A stretch of 64,000 nucleotides of DNA, from contig OY856188.1 of assembly GCA_963693315.1 (NCBI GenBank), positions 247,736,156-247,800,155 on the forward strand. Direction: 5' to 3'. Below the pieces are notes generated by a model. That model made no database searches. It was not told where the DNA came from and saw only the letters and a program-made list of their open reading frames with translations. Source of the DNA: Diogma glabrata (lineage: Eukaryota; Arthropoda; Insecta; Diptera; Cylindrotomidae). Of the stretch, positions 1-10,350 are shown in pieces (within the stretch, counting starts at the first letter, position 1; each line of letters opens with the position of its first letter). A program made the translations under genes and the position numbers.

Positions 1-98
1 CTATCATTATTTAACTGTATTGTATGGACATCTTCCTCATGACAGAATGATATGTTTATTATTGCAAATAATAAAAATAATTTTCCAATATTCCACAT
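1..98 (-). CDS. First coding exon of a secreted or membrane protein (partial)
   Basis: An ATG on the minus strand at 98-96 opens a frame that stays open for 32 codons to the left edge of the window. The peptide begins MWNIGKLFLLFAIINISFCH and continues with an acidic stretch (EED). A lysine followed by a hydrophobic run of about 13 residues, then Ser-Phe-Cys-His, has the form of a eukaryotic signal peptide, with cleavage plausible around residue 19-20. The family cannot be named because the mature protein lies outside the window. The upstream sequence (99-200) is AT-rich and could be 5' leader. A chance frame of this length is possible, but the signal-peptide shape argues for a real exon. Confidence 0.45.
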   Translation of the reverse strand, partial: MWNIGKLFLLFAIINISFCHEEDVHTIQLNND

Positions 99-1984
99 TT
101 TATTTTTGTTATGTTTAAACTATATAATTTAACACTAAAATAAGCACAAATAGATTTACAAGTTTGTTAATTAATTAAATAAAATAAAGAAAAGACGGAG
201 GCGATGTGATGAAATGATGTTATTTTATTAAAAATATATAGCTATTTGACGCCCCGTCGTTTAAAACACGGTGCTTGGTATCGTCGATAAGAAAAAAAAA
301 TAGTGATAAATCAACGATATTCAACTCAGAATTTCATTTCTTTTGTCGAGTAGTTTTTAAGTCGAATTTATTTTAGGTGAAGATAAAGTGGACGAATAAC
401 GCTCGTTCAATTTTGTGTTCTTTTGAGTGGTGCGAGATTTTGGTGTCATTTTTCGGAAATTACGTACAGATAGAGTTGCCAGCCGTCCTGTTTTGAATGG
501 GATAGACCAGTTTTAGAGCTAAATGTCCCGTGTCTCGACGTAACTACGAACGGGAAGCGGTTTGTCCCGTTTTCATAAAAAAAGGAAAAACTGTTATCTG
601 GCATTAAAAATCTAACCGATTGGACTTTATTTTTGACTATTGTCTGCTTCATTTTAATACCAAAACTACATCCTTTTATAATTTATCTACTGACAATACC
701 GTAATTTTTGATGCGGTGTTTTCTTATTTGAACAGTTCAATTTAGACGACGAAATCATCATCACGACAAAGTAGAATAATTAATATTTGTAGGAAAAACA
801 TGATGCAAATTTAATTCAGATTGGCTATAAAACTCTAACTTTTTTGTTGGCATTAAACTTCTCCGATTGGTAAAATAATATAACAGAGTGACTTGGATTC
901 GCTTTGAACGAAAACGAAATACGCACGATGAAGATGAAACTTTGATATCAGAAATCACATTCATGGCAAAAATTTAATGATTGAAAATGCTCAACGTATT
1001 TACTACGATAGGAAATAGAAATTGTACCGGAATTTTAGAGAATATTTGGTTTGTTGTGAATATTTTAATTATTTCGTTTGTTTTTTGTGTTTTGTTTAAA
1101 AAAACTGAAATCGTTATGAAAGAAATTCGATGTTTGCATTCCAAAGCGTAAAAATGTTAATCAAATGGGCGGAGTTTTGTTGTAAAGTCGTTGCCACATG
1201 ACAAAAATTTTTGCCGGATTGCTAGCAACGATTTTCTAATTTTTGATTAAACGAAAACTTGCTTTATTTGGATATTATGCCAAATGTATGGTAAATTAGA
1301 ATACCTATCTATTAAAATAACAAAAGCTTATTATTAAATTAATTTTAATTGATGCTTTTTCCAAAAATCATTTTGCACGATTTCTACCGCCGATAGAAAT
1401 AAAAAAATCGTTCATAAATCTCCACTGATTTTTTGGAGAATTATGAACGATTTTTGTAGAATTATGACCGATTTTTTTTATCGTTCGGATTTAACCTCAC
1501 ATCGTGGTATTTTCATTTTGAAAGTTTATGTTTTTGTGATTGTTTCTAATCTACGTTGAGTTTGTTTTAAATTAAAATTTTAGAAATATAATTACATTCA
1601 TAATAAAAATTTTCATTTGAAATTCAATAAAACAATTCGTATTTTTTTTTTGCAAACTGTCATTTTTAGTGTTGTTGTTGTTGTAAATATCGCCGATAAA
1701 TTTTTTGTTCATGTGCAACATTTTACTTAAAACGACCGAATTCGTTCGTTTATATTTTGCATGTGGCATGGCTTTAACTTTTGAATTGATAAAATCCGTT
1801 TTATGTTAATATGTTGTTAGGTAATGTAAAGCCAAATGTATTAACGCACTCGACATGCATGCCAATGTTAAATGCCCAATCTAATCTAAAAAGCCGAGTT
1901 ATAATGATGAATGAAGCCAATTTCTTTTGGTCAAGTCTATATAAGTTGCTGGTTTAAGTTTAAATGAAAAATTGATTTTGATGT
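99..1984. other. Non-coding AT-rich stretch
   Basis: No protein-like frame was recognised here; the short open frames have no family features. A small imperfect hairpin lies at about 1405-1457 (arms containing AATCGTTCATAA and TTATGAACGATT). The upstream promoter of the left-edge secreted-protein exon should lie in the first few hundred bases, but no specific site could be fixed. Confidence 0.4.
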
Positions 1985-2220
1985 TATTAGAAATAATTTT
2001 AATTATTCATTTGCCTTTATTAACGTTTAATTTATTTATTTCTAATTTTACAAAAACAGAGTTCCTTTTCAATTACAATGCTAATCCACCATCTTTTTTT
2101 GACTGTCAACATACAATAATAATAATTTGTTTAATAGCTTTTTGTTGCCATCTATGTTTTAACATTTAGTACTAAATATAATCTACCATAATAGATTTGA
2201 ATTCAAAAAATAATGTAACA
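1985..2220 (-). repeat. 3' LTR of the gypsy element
   Basis: This 236-bp repeat matches 6944-7179 at every base I compared. It lies downstream of the gag-pol frame on the minus strand and abuts the ATGT duplication at 1981-1984. Confidence 0.93.
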
Positions 2221-2405
2221 GTTCGGCCATTCCTGACCTCATGACGTCCTCGTCATATAACTAATAGATTACAAAAGTACAATTCATATAACGCTACATA
2301 ACTCAATACATTTACAACTTAACCTACCTAAATTCTAATTTAATTTCAAATTTTGATTTAATTTTCTTAATTCTATTATTATAAGTTGTCATTATTATTT
2401 TTGTT

Positions 2406-5400
2406 TTAATTTGAATCAAGATCACTTTCATCGCTCCCTATAACCGCGTCATATTCTTTTCCCGTAATATAATCACTCTCAGGAATAAGTTTTAACCTAT
2501 CTTTTGGAATAACCCCAGTGTATACCCTTGCCGATTGCATTTCACCCTCTATGTCCTTTACAACATATCGATCATTGTCTAGTACTTTTATAATTTGGTA
2601 GGGTCCTCTGTACTTGGGTCTTAGTTTTCTGCTCTCGCCACTAGCAGGTGCTTCTGCTCTTACCATAACTAAATCCTTTTCCCTGAAATCTATTCCCTTC
2701 TTACGACCTTTATCAAATCTTTCTTTCATGTTGTTCCTATTTCGTTCCAGTAGCTCTTCTACTTTGTTTTCCAAACCTTCGCTGGTTCCAAAGACTTCAC
2801 AATTTACTTCCTCTATATCTCTAACTAATGGATTTTCTCTCAACGCAATCGTTTTGTATCTGAAGACTAATTCGGCTGGTGTAACCTTTGTTACTTGGTG
2901 TGCGCTATTATTAATCGAAAACTGTACTTCCATTAACTTCTCGTCCCAACTTTCACAATCAATTCCTTCTGTCGAGGTTGCCAAACAACTAACGATAGTC
3001 TTATTAACCCGCTCCACCTGTCCATTTGCTCGTGGAGTACTAGAAGCAACCTTTATGTGTTGGATCAAATGTTCATCACAAAATTGTTCAAAAACCTTGG
3101 ACGTAAACGCCGTCCCTCTATCACTTATAATTCTTACCGGCTTACCGTAATGTGATATAAAGTCTTTTAATACCATTATTGTTTCATCCGTTCCGACCGA
3201 TACCACTGCTTTTAAGAACACATATTTACTATATCCATCTATTATTGCTAGTACATATAAATTTTGAAACCGAGTCCTAATAAATGGGCCCAAATGGTCG
3301 ATATGGATTGTGTGAAAGGGCTCAGTACCCTTTTGTAATGGATGTAAATATCCAGCCTGTTTCCCCGTCGTAGTTTTATAATATAGACAGTTAATACAAC
3401 GGTTAATATACTCTGTGACCTTTTCTCTCATTTTAGGAAAATAATAGCTTTGTTTTAATTTCTCTAATGTTTTATCTATGCCTAAGTGTGATAGCATTCT
3501 GTGGGTGTCACTTATTAAATCAACAATCAACTCATTTGGTACATATAACCTATACCTAGCTTCAGAAATTTTATAAACTCTCGAGTTGTGTAAACAAAAT
3601 TTTTTTTGAACTTCTCTATCACCTAATTCTAATTTTTCTTTTATTACTTTAATTTCCTTACTTGCTCGCTGCATTGCCGCTACCCAGTCTTCCTCAACAT
3701 CTATCCCCATTACTGCCATCCCAACTAACCCTGTTTCTTGGGGTTCCTCCACTGGATATCGACTTAGAGCATCTGCTACTTTATTAATTTTCCCTGATAC
3801 ATGTTCAATGGTATATTGAAATTCCGACAATCTCAAAAACCATCTAGCTATTCTAGGATTTAAATTTCTTTTTCCTTCCAGCAGTTTCAAACTGTTACAA
3901 TCTGTTTTGATAACAAACTGTATCCCTATCAAATATACCCTAAACCTCTCCAGTGCACTTACAATCGCTAGAGCTTCCAATTCTATGCTTGAGTATTTCG
4001 ATTCTTCTTTCGTTGTTTTCCTACTATAAAAACTAATTGGTTTTAGTATACCGTCCTTTTGTTCTTGCAGAATCGCACTACCCAGACCTAACGAACTCGC
4101 ATCAGTATGAACTTCTGTTCTTGCTTTAGGATTATAAATCGCTAATACAGGACCGCTTGTTAGTAAACCTTTTATGGTTTCAAAAGAATTATCTTGAACC
4201 GCTGTCCACTTAAAACTTGAATCTTTCACTAATAAATCTGTCAACGGACGAAGTATAATTGAAAAATCTTTCACGAATCTTCTAAAATAACTGGCTAGAC
4301 CGACGAAACTCCTTACATCTCTCTCAGTCTTAGGTGTAGGAAACTCTTTTATACATCTAACCTTTATCCTTCCAGGTCCTATTCCTTTTTCTGATATTTC
4401 AAAACCTAAATATTCTATTTTTTTCATCAAAAAATTACATTTCTTTAAATTTAAGGTCAACCCCGAATTTTTTATTGACTCAAACACTACTTCTAAGTTT
4501 TGTAATCCTTCTTCAATTGTATCCGAAGGAATTAGAATGTCATCTAAATAGGCCATAGCCGTCGTATAGCGTAAATTACCTAACACAACATTTATTAGTC
4601 TTTGAAACACTGATGGAGCATTACATAGCCCAAATGGCATGCGTGTAAACTGGTAATGCCCATCTGGTGTCACAAATGCAGTTTTCTCTTTTGAGACCGG
4701 TGTCAACGGCACTTGGTAATACCCACTGTATAGATCCAAACTACTGTAAAACTTTTTCCCATACAATCTATCTATCTGATCGTCGATTAAAGGTAACGGA
4801 AAGTGATCTTTTACAGTAATTTTATTTATGGCTCTGTAATCTATACATAGCCTTATCTCGCCTGACTTCTTTTTTACAACCAACACTGGACTTGCAAAAG
4901 GTGAGCTGCTATCCTCTACAACTCCGGCTACTTTTAATTTGTCGATTAAATTTTGGACTTGTTGTCTCTCGGAAATTGCAAGACGATAAGGGCGATAATA
5001 TACAGGCCCATCATTTAATAATTTAATACGCATCTCCATTTTATTAGTACAGCCCATCTGAGAGAAATCATTGGATATTATATTTTTGAACTTATTTACT
5101 AACCTTAATAATTTTTCTGCGGCTTCTCCATTGACATTTGTATTTAACTCTTCAAGTGTGATATTATTTTTCTGATTTTCCTCTTCTTGGCTATCTACTT
5201 CTTCTATTTTACAAATTTCTGCCCTTGTTAATAACTCTCCTTCCTTGATTTTTAGTTCTTTACCAGTGATATTTAAAATTGGTAAAGCCGACTCTCCATT
5301 TTCATCGGTGGTAATAATAACTCTTGGTAATAATTCTCCTGTGGCACGAAGTCCACCCTCTACGTAGAACTCTTCATTTTTGTTTGACAAACTTACACCA

Positions 5401-6659
5401 ATATGACCCAAATAATTATTGGGTATTGTTACTGCATTCTTAGTAACGACATTCAATCTATTGTTTTCACTCATTACACAAAATTCACCCATCTCCGAAT
5501 TTTCATTGTTTTTAATTATCAGCTGATCAGAAGTACTCACTATCATAACGTGTGGCTGCTCGGTGAAGGGATGTCCAACAATTAATTCCACCTTTTGACT
5601 TGCATCTGGTACAACTAATAGTTTTACTTTCGCTGTTGTTCCATCAATTGTTATTTCTTCTTCCAAATATCCCTCTGGTTTGACCCGACCGTTCCCATAG
5701 CCAACCAATGAAGACAAGTTATTGTCTTTAATGTATTTAAATTTCAATTCATCCACCGTGGATCTTCTTATCGTGACACAGCTACTCCCTAAATCAACAT
5801 AGCATTCCACCTTCTTTCCTTTAATAAAAGCAGTCTTCATATATTTATCATGATTGACTTCATCAATCTTAAACATTGTTTTTTCCGTTGTTTCTTTTTT
5901 TTGATTTTCAGTACACTGCCTCGCATAGTGTCCTTTCTTTTGGCACTTAAAACACGTAACCGAAAAGTCTGAGTTTGGTTTTGAATTAAATGGACTTGCC
6001 TTATAAAGACAACTTGCCGTCGTGTGACCAACTTTAAAACATTTGTTGCACTTGATTTGACTTTTCGTCGATGATCGATGTTCGAAGCCTGTCGCATCGA
6101 TGTGTAGAGCTGCCGCCTTAAGATCATTTAGCATATCCGATGGTGTTATATACTTTCTTAATGGACCCAGGAAGTCTCTGTAACGACTATTTCCCAATCC
6201 ATGCACTATCCACTCGATTACTTCACTGTCCTCCATTTTTGCCTTTTGACATCTCGAAAGTTTTTCAAAAAAATACTCCACCATGTTTTGATTGAACTTC
6301 CTTTTATAATTTTGTGCGTCCATCCTATTTTGAACAACACTGTCGCTCGATGGAAAAGTTTTTAGCAGTAGCTCCTTCCACTGTGACCACATCATTCCCT
6401 CTGACTGTACCGTATCTCTCCACTTTTTTGCTACGCCCGTCAGTTTACTTAAAGCATAATGTTTTATAGCAACTTCATCCCAATCGTACAACATTCCATA
6501 TCCCTCTATTTTCTCAATCCACATCCTCATTTCAATTTCATCTTTAACAGGATCAAATTCAGGCAATAATACTCCCATATTTCCAAAATTCCTGTCATTC
6601 CGCCTTACAATTTTCTTTACTACGTCTCCATTACCATCACTGGATTCATCTACGCTCAT
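2406..6659 (-). CDS. Ty3/gypsy gag-pol polyprotein
   Basis: This is a single 1417-residue frame with gag and pol fused and no frameshift. In order it holds a gag domain; two CCHC zinc knuckles near residues 204-217 and 235-248; an aspartic protease with YVDLGSS near 287 (Leu replaces the usual Ser/Thr after the catalytic Asp); a reverse transcriptase with YLDD near 704; an RNase H; and an integrase with an HHCC finger and a D,D-35-E triad (Asp in HIDHLGPF about 1119, Asp in ISDRG about 1178, Glu in GQVERVNK about 1214). A GPY/F-like module (RGPYQIIK) follows near 1351. No chromodomain and no envelope frame were seen. The start is the first ATG after the leader. Confidence 0.95.
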   Translation of the reverse strand: MSVDESSDGNGDVVKKIVRRNDRNFGNMGVLLPEFDPVKDEIEMRMWIEKIEGYGMLYDWDEVAIKHYALSKLTGVAKKWRDTVQSEGMMWSQWKELLLKTFPSSDSVVQNRMDAQNYKRKFNQNMVEYFFEKLSRCQKAKMEDSEVIEWIVHGLGNSRYRDFLGPLRKYITPSDMLNDLKAAALHIDATGFEHRSSTKSQIKCNKCFKVGHTTASCLYKASPFNSKPNSDFSVTCFKCQKKGHYARQCTENQKKETTEKTMFKIDEVNHDKYMKTAFIKGKKVECYVDLGSSCVTIRRSTVDELKFKYIKDNNLSSLVGYGNGRVKPEGYLEEEITIDGTTAKVKLLVVPDASQKVELIVGHPFTEQPHVMIVSTSDQLIIKNNENSEMGEFCVMSENNRLNVVTKNAVTIPNNYLGHIGVSLSNKNEEFYVEGGLRATGELLPRVIITTDENGESALPILNITGKELKIKEGELLTRAEICKIEEVDSQEEENQKNNITLEELNTNVNGEAAEKLLRLVNKFKNIISNDFSQMGCTNKMEMRIKLLNDGPVYYRPYRLAISERQQVQNLIDKLKVAGVVEDSSSPFASPVLVVKKKSGEIRLCIDYRAINKITVKDHFPLPLIDDQIDRLYGKKFYSSLDLYSGYYQVPLTPVSKEKTAFVTPDGHYQFTRMPFGLCNAPSVFQRLINVVLGNLRYTTAMAYLDDILIPSDTIEEGLQNLEVVFESIKNSGLTLNLKKCNFLMKKIEYLGFEISEKGIGPGRIKVRCIKEFPTPKTERDVRSFVGLASYFRRFVKDFSIILRPLTDLLVKDSSFKWTAVQDNSFETIKGLLTSGPVLAIYNPKARTEVHTDASSLGLGSAILQEQKDGILKPISFYSRKTTKEESKYSSIELEALAIVSALERFRVYLIGIQFVIKTDCNSLKLLEGKRNLNPRIARWFLRLSEFQYTIEHVSGKINKVADALSRYPVEEPQETGLVGMAVMGIDVEEDWVAAMQRASKEIKVIKEKLELGDREVQKKFCLHNSRVYKISEARYRLYVPNELIVDLISDTHRMLSHLGIDKTLEKLKQSYYFPKMREKVTEYINRCINCLYYKTTTGKQAGYLHPLQKGTEPFHTIHIDHLGPFIRTRFQNLYVLAIIDGYSKYVFLKAVVSVGTDETIMVLKDFISHYGKPVRIISDRGTAFTSKVFEQFCDEHLIQHIKVASSTPRANGQVERVNKTIVSCLATSTEGIDCESWDEKLMEVQFSINNSAHQVTKVTPAELVFRYKTIALRENPLVRDIEEVNCEVFGTSEGLENKVEELLERNRNNMKERFDKGRKKGIDFREKDLVMVRAEAPASGESRKLRPKYRGPYQIIKVLDNDRYVVKDIEGEMQSARVYTGVIPKDRLKLIPESDYITGKEYDAVIGSDESDLDSN

Positions 6660-6925
6660 TTTCTTTGATTAACAAAAATTCCGCACCAACAGAATCAATG
6701 AAAAAAATTTACTTTTGCTCCAACAAAAGTAATCGAAATCCCGCACCAACAGAATTCCACAGCAATTGTGTGATATTGCACCAACAAAATCACAAACAGT
6801 TTTAATTTTCCTCACAAAGAATCCAACCAACAATGGCGACCACGTTATCCTTGTTTTTGTTTTAATATTTGACAAAACCCGCTTTCATCATAATCATCAC
6901 TATGAATTTTATATTTATGGATTGC
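6660..6925 (-). other. gypsy 5' leader with short repeats
   Basis: The untranslated leader between the primer-site region and the gag ATG carries four loose copies of a motif like TTYTGTTGGWGC (for example TTCTGTTGGTGCGG), spaced by about 30-60 bases. Packaging or translation roles are possible but unproven. Confidence 0.5.
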
Positions 6926-6943
6926 TTATCCCACTTCTGAAAT
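6926..6943 (-). promoter_or_regulatory. Candidate primer-binding site of the gypsy element
   Basis: Immediately downstream of the 5' LTR the minus strand reads ATTTCAGAAGTGGGATAA. The TCAGAAGTGGGAT part resembles the complement of the 3' end of leucine tRNAs, a known primer type for some gypsy elements. The first few bases do not pair with CCA, so the assignment is tentative. Confidence 0.4.
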
Positions 6944-7179
6944 TATTAGAAATAATTTTAATTATTCATTTGCCTTTATTAACGTTTAATTTATTTATTT
7001 CTAATTTTACAAAAACAGAGTTCCTTTTCAATTACAATGCTAATCCACCATCTTTTTTTGACTGTCAACATACAATAATAATAATTTGTTTAATAGCTTT
7101 TTGTTGCCATCTATGTTTTAACATTTAGTACTAAATATAATCTACCATAATAGATTTGAATTCAAAAAATAATGTAACA
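6944..7179 (-). repeat. 5' LTR of the gypsy element
   Basis: This 236-bp repeat is identical to 1985-2220. It lies upstream of gag-pol on the minus strand and abuts the ATGT duplication at 7180-7183. The promoter and polyadenylation signals of the element should lie within it. Confidence 0.93.
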
Positions 7180-7650
7180 ATGTGATAAAAGAACGGATCA
7201 GTTATTGATTTTAGAATATCATACGACGACTTTTGTTCCTACCCTAACCTAATGTGATATTTATTTTATTGCGATATGTTATTTGGCCAAATTTTATAAA
7301 GTTTGAAGTTGGTTTGAATGATATTAACGTCGAGGATGTTAAACGAATGGCAAAAATTCCGCAAATATTTTAATTTATTTGTGGAAAAAACAATTAAGTT
7401 TTTGTAAACGATAGTATCGAGGGATGGTCAATTATATTTTCATTTTTCTAACGAAATCTTAGAATCTGGTAAAATATTACTGAACTACGATGTAACTTTT
7501 AGCATTTTCGATTGAGAACCAGTTCATAACTAGTTCTTTTTTTTCCATTCAAAAAAATTATTTCCCCTCCAAATCATGTTCGATTGAAGCAAAATAAAAA
7601 AACTAGTTCTGAACTAGTTGTGCATTTTTTCCCCTTTTGAAGAACTAGGT

Positions 7651-8365
7651 TTCGTTCGGAAACACCAAATCGCTTGCTTATTTTCTAAAATAGGCAACTG
7701 TCATTTCAAGGGGCGTGTCTATCAGTTCTTCAACAAGATCAAGAATTGGCATTTTGTTTCCGAACAACCAGTTGCCTAAATATATATATGAAGATTTAAA
7801 AATTAATAATTATGTATTAAAGCTTATCACAATAACTATAATAATTTAACAACAGGAAAAACAAACTAAACACAACACAAAACATGTTTGGTTTGTATGA
7901 AAAAATTATTATTTGCAAATTATGGAAATAATTCCAATAATTCAAATTATGGAAAATAAACACAAATGATTTATGTTTTGAATTTTTATTTGATTAATTT
8001 TTGTATTAAAATATTGATGCAGATTTAAAAAAAAACAATTTTCATATTTCTAGTAAATAAATGAGACATACTAAATAAAATATAAAATTTATATTTTAAT
8101 AATAATATCGTATTTGTTTTGATTAAAATCAAATAAAAACCGCATATGTCACTTTTAGATATCAGTTCTTATTTAGGATCTCAAAAACAGCAAGTCCAAA
8201 ATAGGCGATCGAATCGCCTATTTTGGAATAGAAATGGAGTTTCCAAACAACTTTATCTGTCAAATCGCTTGCTAAAATAGGCAAGAAATAGTTTAAGAAC
8301 GACCATTTCCAGCCACAAACGTCAAAATAGGAAAATAAGCTAGCGATTTGGTGTTTACGAACGAA
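7651..8365. mobile_element. Non-autonomous DNA element with about 35-bp TIRs
   Basis: The ends mirror one another: TTCGTTCGGAAACACCAAAT on the left and ATTTGGTGTTTACGAACGAA on the right, continuing into AATCGCTTGCTTATTTTC. The interior contains a perfect small palindrome at about 8195-8227 (CCAAAATAGGCGAT, CGA, then the mirror). No target duplication could be read with confidence. Confidence 0.55.
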
Positions 8366-8367
8366 CA

Positions 8368-8857
8368 GGAGTGTGTTCGTAAACTCTACATTGTAGAACA
8401 ATGTTAAATTTGTCATTGTAAATTTATCATTATTTGCTTACAATCAAATTGTTATTAACGTCAAAAAATATTTTTTAAAATATATATTTATTTATTTTTT
8501 TAAATGTTAAAATATGATAAAATTAATATATTAACAATTATGCTTACCAATTTCGCTTATATCAACAATACATTGAGACCTGTTGCCATTTTCATCAACA
8601 GTTTCTACAGTTTGATAATCCGCCATTTCTTTTTTTTTAAATTTGCTTATTGTTTCGATTAATTTCTTAACTTTTTGTCAAAATGACACTTCCAGAGGAG
8701 GTTCAAACTAGGATTGAAACTGACGCTCGTAACAATGTTAAAATAATTTATGAACGCTGAAAAGCACGTGGTTGTTGTTACAATATAGATTTAAGAACGC
8801 TATCTATATGTCATTGTTAACAATATTGTTACAATGTAGAATTTACGAACACACTCC
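8368..8857. mobile_element. TIR element carrying a short coding-like exon
   Basis: The left end reads GGAGTGTGTTCGTAAACTCT and is mirrored at the right end by ATTTACGAACACACTCC, continuing into ACATTGTA/TACAATGT. The element is 490 bp. Its interior holds a minus-strand ATG exon with a consensus splice donor (8548-8626). This suggests a deletion derivative of a transposon whose transposase gene began there. Confidence 0.55.
8548..8626 (-). pseudogene. Orphan first exon inside a TIR element
   Basis: The ATG on the minus strand at 8626 starts a 26-codon frame (beginning MADYQTVETVDENGNRSQCI). It runs directly into a consensus donor, ATTG|GTAAGC, at 8548/8547. No second exon was found in the element. 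The family is not recognised. It could be the 5' exon of a transposase or Myb/SANT-type accessory gene, or a captured host exon. Confidence 0.35.
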
Positions 8858-9192
8858 AGCTACTAGTTTTATTTTCAGTTATTTTTGAGTTTTACTCATA
8901 CTATGACAAAAAGTATACTCTACAAACGTAAAATCAAAATGTTATAATTATAACGCAGCATCATATTAATAATTTTATTTTATTTTTAGTTATTTAACAA
9001 TATATATTCTGAAATAATTTATTTTTCCACAAAATAAATTGTTTTTTTATTGCTTTTCAAATAAACCAAAATCAAAGAATTAATAAAATAACCAATTCAA
9101 TTTACTCATACAATAACACTGAATGTTTGTATGTTCGATTGAAAAAAAGAACTCGTTAAGAACTCGTTATTAACTTGTTCTTCAATCGAAAA

Positions 9193-9362
9193 CGACATTA
9201 TAATGTATGCCCAATTATATGACACCCACTGGACTGGGTCTAAACCATTTTTAAGCTGTCCAGATCCAGATTTTAAGTCCTACAATGCTAGAGAATTATG
9301 AAATTTGGGCAGCTCACTATCTCCTTTTTTAAATCAATAAGCAACTTGATCTTGAGAATTGT
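9193..9362. other. Non-coding spacer
   Basis: Nothing recognisable was seen between the nested inverted repeats and the hairpin element that follows. Confidence 0.4.
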
Positions 9363-9516
9363 ATAATGGTGAATTCTTTTCTACCTGTTCGGTACAAGTT
9401 CCAACACAGAATTAACGAAATTTGTATTTTTTTGTAAAAAAAGCAATACAAAAAAAACAAATTTGGATAATTCGGAGTCGGAACTTGTACCGAACAAGTA
9501 GAAAAGAATTCACTAT
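9363..9516. repeat. Palindromic MITE, about 154 bp
   Basis: The left arm GAATTCTTTTCTACCTGTTC followed by GGTACAAGTTCC is mirrored on the right as GGAACTTGTACC, then GAACAAGTAGAAAAGAATTC. The outer parts (TATAATGGT / CACTATA) and inner parts (AAATTTGT / ACAAATTT) also pair. This is a fold-back MITE with nearly perfect arms of about 60 bases. The superfamily is unclear. Confidence 0.65.
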
Positions 9517-9969
9517 AAGTTTTTGCATTGATTACGTTTGGAGTTGAGGGGTGGGGATGCTACCAAACTATCTTTCAGTTTTTTCCATCAAATTTTTATA
9601 ATTTCCATAAGGCTTTTAAAAATAAAAAAAAGACAATTTCCCTAAAGTATCTAAAATATTTGATTCAAGTAAATTGTTGACTGTCTTGTCCAATCGGCAA
9701 CTTTGCCAATATGAACACCAAAGTCTCATCGTCTTCCTCGATTTACTTATTCAAAGTACGGTACTATAAAAATTGATATAAATAAACAAAACTGATTTTC
9801 GAATTTTTGAAATTTACAGTTTGTTTTTATTTTTATTAAATTTCATTTAATTACTTAGTTTCCCTTGGAGTAGGAACAGTCAAGCATAAAAACATTAGCC
9901 GAGGTTGCTATTTAAATAAACGATTGTGTCCTGTTTGTAAATTTGAAAAGATAGCAAGTCTACGTACAG
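9517..9969. other. Non-coding stretch
   Basis: This is AT-rich sequence with no supported gene. The LINE remnant follows. Confidence 0.35.
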
Positions 9970-10350
9970 ACTCTATCGGATTGATTGTTGTTTTTATATT
10001 GGAGTAGCAGTGCGACCTAAATTATGTTTCTCTTTTTCAGGCAGTCGTAGTCGATTGGGTTTGCTGTTACTGCAGGACAGGTGCAGATGATATGTTCCAT
10101 CGTTTCCGTGTCTGAAACTCTGTTCAAATCTATGGTTTATAATAATGAAACAAAGAAATTATATAGAAACATCCTGGAGTGTACTATGTAGTCCATCTCT
10201 ACTTCTCCATAATTAAAAATATTGTTCCTGTTTTCGCATGCTTCGATTGTGCTTTTGAGCAAACTCCCAGCCATTCCGAAGCATGGTTCTGGATCAATAA
10301 ACCTTTGATTGGTATCTTGTTTTGCTAAAGCGTCGACCATAGCATTTGAC
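9970..10350 (-). pseudogene. Degenerate LINE 3' end with RNase H
   Basis: On the minus strand, 10137-10340 encodes a fragment containing VDALAKQ and then FIDPEPCFGMAGSLLKSTIE. This is typical of the end of the RNase H domain in R1/I/Jockey-group LINEs of arthropods. Further downstream on the same strand (about 10030-10135), DTETMEHIICTCPA matches the Cys-rich ETxEHxxxxCP segment that follows RNase H in these elements. Frames are broken and no reverse transcriptase is adjacent, so this is a dead fragment. Confidence 0.6.

Larger units (their letters stand above)
1985..7179 (-). mobile_element. Intact Ty3/gypsy LTR retrotransposon
   Basis: The element is 5195 bp, bounded by two 236-bp direct repeats that read as identical, with the 4-bp duplication ATGT at 1981-1984 and 7180-7183. 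On the minus strand each LTR starts TGTTACA and ends CTAATA. One uninterrupted gag-pol frame fills the interior and there is no envelope gene. Identical LTRs and an open frame indicate a very recent insertion, possibly still able to move. A polypurine tract beside the 3' LTR is not obvious: the bases there read AGGAATGGCCGAAC on the coding strand. Confidence 0.95.
7505..9192. repeat. Outer inverted repeat enclosing two further TIR elements
   Basis: The left arm near 7505-7555 (TTTTCGATTGAGAACC, then ACTAGTTCTTTTTTTTCC) is mirrored near 9128-9192 (GTTCTTCAATCGAAAA and a run of AAAAAAAGAACT). A second, internal arm pair (GTTCGATTGAAG) lies at about 7580. Two separate TIR-bounded units lie inside (7651-8365 and 8368-8857). 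This looks like a non-autonomous DNA element family with later insertions. No transposase frame was found. Confidence 0.5.

Noticed and set aside
2614..3150. 178-codon plus-strand frame within the gypsy element
   Set aside because: It is antisense to the integrase region of gag-pol and has no independent support.
6766..7128. 120-codon frame overlapping the gypsy 5' LTR and leader
   Set aside because: It is low-complexity translation of the AT-rich LTR; the same residues appear from the other LTR at 1972-2169. It is not a gene.
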